Below are positions 62,397 through 64,000 of a stretch of 64,000 nucleotides of DNA, piece by piece; the first letter of the stretch is position 1; every line of letters begins with the position of its first letter. Below the pieces are notes generated by a model. That model worked only from the letters and a program-made list of their open reading frames with translations. It did not search any database and had not been told where the DNA came from. The stretch spans positions 104,995 through 168,994 of the forward strand of contig CCNC01000074.1 of assembly GCA_000824845.1 (NCBI GenBank), read 5' to 3'. Made by a program: the position numbers and the translations under genes. Source of the DNA: Mesorhizobium sp. ORS 3359 (lineage in GTDB: Bacteria; Pseudomonadota; Alphaproteobacteria; Rhizobiales; Rhizobiaceae).

Positions 62397-63200
62397 ATGG
62401 CGCCTCCCAAGTCCAAAAAATCCATCGCTGTCAAAAAGCCTCAACCCGCCGCTGCCGGCGGCCGGGCGACTGGTACACGGTCGCGAAAAGCTGCCTCCCG
62501 GTCGCTCTACAGTGCCGCCGAGGTGCATGAGATATTCAGGCGCTTTTCCGTGCAGCGGCCCGAGCCGAAAGGCGAGCTCGACTATGTCAACGCCTTCACC
62601 CTGCTGGTCGCGGTGGTGCTGTCAGCGCAGGCGACCGACGCGGGCGTCAACAAGGCAACCAAGGCATTGTTCGCGGCTGCCGACACGCCAGCCAGGATGC
62701 TGGCATTGGGCGAGGCCAAGGTCGGCGACTACATCCGCACCATCGGCCTGTGGCGCAACAAGGCGAAGAACGTGATCGCGCTGTCGAAGGCGCTGATCGA
62801 AGACTATGCGGGCGAGGTGCCGCGGGATCGCGACGAGCTGGTGAAGCTGCCGGGCGTCGGGCGCAAGACCGCCAATGTCGTGCTCAACGTCGCCTTCGGC
62901 CAGCACACGATGGCGGTCGACACGCATATCTTCCGCATCGGCAACCGGATTGGGCTGGCTCCCGGCAAGACGCCGGAACAGGTCGAACAGGGGCTGCTGA
63001 AGGTCATCCCGGCCGAATATATGCGCCACGCGCATCACTGGCTGATCCTGCATGGCCGCTATGTCTGCAGGGCGCGCAAGCCCGATTGCCCGGCCTGCGT
63101 CATCGCCGATATCTGCAAGTCAAAGGAAAAGACCACCGACATACCGGCGCCGCTGGTGCCGATCGCGCCGCTGGATGAGACGTTTGCGGCCGAGGCCTAA
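62397..63200 (+). CDS. nth: Endonuclease III, bifunctional DNA glycosylase/AP lyase
   Basis: A 267-residue base-excision-repair enzyme. The helix-hairpin-helix LPGVGRKTANVVLNVAFGQ holds the catalytic Lys, and VDTHIFRIGNR the catalytic Asp. The [4Fe-4S] cluster ligands are Cys224, Cys231, Cys234 and Cys240 in the canonical spacing C-x6-C-x2-C-x5-C. It removes oxidised pyrimidines. The first 35 residues are a basic low-complexity extension, common in rhizobia. GGAAGGGAC precedes the ATG. Confidence 0.95.
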   Translation: MAPPKSKKSIAVKKPQPAAAGGRATGTRSRKAASRSLYSAAEVHEIFRRFSVQRPEPKGELDYVNAFTLLVAVVLSAQATDAGVNKATKALFAAADTPARMLALGEAKVGDYIRTIGLWRNKAKNVIALSKALIEDYAGEVPRDRDELVKLPGVGRKTANVVLNVAFGQHTMAVDTHIFRIGNRIGLAPGKTPEQVEQGLLKVIPAEYMRHAHHWLILHGRYVCRARKPDCPACVIADICKSKEKTTDIPAPLVPIAPLDETFAAEA

Positions 63201-63300
63201 AACGCGTCGCGATCTTCAGATTCGCTCCATGCGCTTTAGGTTTTGATTTTACGCATGTCTTTACCCCGAAACCGGTCCCCACTTTCGGGAGACATGCTTT
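63201..63300. repeat. Composite hairpin repeat, GCATGTCTTT family (copy C)
   Basis: Starts one base after the nth stop with AACGCGTCGCGATC, runs through ATTCGCTCCAT and GCTTTAGGTTTT, and ends in the GCATGTCTTT/GACATGCTTT stem. It matches the block at 32717-32815 with few changes. Confidence 0.75.
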
Positions 63301-63315
63301 AGGGCGTGTCTGGCT

Positions 63316-63771
63316 CTAATAGCCGTAGCCGCGCGCCATGGCCGCGGCAAAGACCGGAATGAGCAGGAAGATGAGGCCTTCGGCGCGGACATAGTTCTTC
63401 ACCGAGGCCAGTTCTGTCGCCGGCACGGCGAAAGACGGATTGCCGTTCGCCTGCCTGTTCCAGGAGAGGAAGCGCATGGTCGGCACGATCGACAGCAGGC
63501 CGACGATGGCGAAGGCCGCTATCTTTGCCCAGAACACCCAGTTGTAGACGTAGAACTCCCAACCCTTCAGGCCGAAGAACACCCGGCAGACGCCGACGAT
63601 GACGATCAGCGCAGCGATGATGCCGTAATGGCGGTCGATGCCGGCTAGGCGCTTCAGCGTCGCCGCCCCTAGATCGCCGCGCACCAGCACGAACTCGGCA
63701 CCGATGATGCCGGCCAGCGAGAACACCAACAGGTGATGGAGAATGGCCAATACAAGATCAGTGGTGTCCAT
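63316..63771 (-). CDS. DUF2214 inner-membrane protein
   Basis: A 151-residue protein with four hydrophobic segments (LAILHHLLVFSLAGIIGAEF, IIAALIVIVGVCRVFFG, FWAKIAAFAIVGLLSIVP, LIFLLIPVFAAAMARG). It matches DUF2214, predicted membrane proteins of unknown function. GGGAAGA precedes ATG 63771. Convergent with nth across a hairpin repeat. Confidence 0.8.
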   Translation of the reverse strand: MDTTDLVLAILHHLLVFSLAGIIGAEFVLVRGDLGAATLKRLAGIDRHYGIIAALIVIVGVCRVFFGLKGWEFYVYNWVFWAKIAAFAIVGLLSIVPTMRFLSWNRQANGNPSFAVPATELASVKNYVRAEGLIFLLIPVFAAAMARGYGY

Positions 63772-63920
63772 GTTCTTCCCTACGCCCACGGCCGCGACGC
63801 GGCTGGATACCGTGTCAGAAGAGTAGCATCATCGGTCAAGATTCCCAGACGGCGAAATCGTTGCGCTGGAGGATGATCTCGGCCAACCCTGGCCCTTGCC
63901 GCGGGACGCCGGTTTGCTAG

Positions 63921-63972
63921 AGCAATTCCAGTAAAAGTGTGAGCGGTTTTCCGTCCGGAATTGCGTGAAAAC
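63921..63972. repeat. Inverted repeat, GCAATTCC family (copy 2)
   Basis: AGCAATTCCAG, AAAAGTGTGAGCGGTTTTCC and GTCCGGAATTGCG closely match the reverse complement of 32824-32872. It lies at the window edge, after the DUF2214 gene promoter region. Confidence 0.7.
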
Positions 63973-64000
63973 AAAGAGTTAGTGTGTTTCACCGTTTCGC

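Noticed and set aside
63780..63992. 70-residue minus-strand frame at the window end
   Set aside because: It reads through the GCAATTCC repeat and an intergenic region; Arg-rich random-looking product.

Overview
The window looks like chromosomal DNA of a rhizobial alphaproteobacterium, most likely Mesorhizobium or a close relative. This is inferred from gene order and protein families, not from a marker gene. The supporting signs are high GC, the lptC-lptA-lptB-rpoN-hpf-ptsN block, the cysG-DUF2849-cysI-cysH-DUF934 sulphur block, an ornithine-lipid acyltransferase (OlsB), an Hsp20-DUF1150 pair with a ROSE-like leader, and several families of intergenic hairpin repeats. No rRNA, tRNA or CRISPR array was seen.

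Layout. 1-4797 is core: the 5' part of an aquaporin gene, an RsmB-type rRNA methyltransferase, a PaaI-type thioesterase, an MTA/SAH nucleosidase and guaA. About 4800-17300 is a genomic island placed directly behind guaA. It holds a tyrosine recombinase preceded by five copies of TGACGGTA, an AlpA-like regulator, a complete Wadjet operon (jetABCD, minus strand, about 6.8 kb), a decayed recombinase, a small XRE regulator with two palindromes in its control region, a frameshifted conserved gene, and a second recombinase with a small overlapping partner. Core sequence resumes with a class A penicillin-binding protein at 17313.

17.3-32.7 kb carries an SDR, a quinone-oxidoreductase-like gene next to an AraC regulator, a CPA2 cation/proton antiporter, a host-attachment-family protein, the assimilatory sulphite and APS reduction genes with siroheme synthase, a GMC oxidoreductase and a PfpI-family protein. 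32.7-46.5 kb has grpE, a TRIC channel, olsB, a hybrid histidine kinase, an acuI-type reductase, a row of two RNA methyltransferases plus lspA, a WYL regulator, a VOC protein, an ornithine-cyclodeaminase homologue, lapA, ihfB and sppA.

46.7-52.1 kb is the LPS-transport/sigma-54 block: LptC and LptA, the ATPase LptB, RpoN, the ribosome hibernation factor and PtsN, closed by a clear terminator. 52.1-64 kb holds hsp20-DUF1150, a nucleoside hydrolase, a LysE exporter, ribokinase plus amidase, a four-gene secreted SCPU (spore coat U) cluster, an Ada-like protein without its zinc domain, an LCM-type methyltransferase, DUF2244, nth and DUF2214.

The most notable items are the Wadjet island at guaA with its repeat array, the probable ROSE RNA thermometer in front of hsp20, a perfect TTAA-N7-TTAA (CtrA-type) box in front of the usher-less SCPU cluster, and the hairpin repeat families. 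Wadjet is a described anti-plasmid system. I found no wholly novel system that I can defend.
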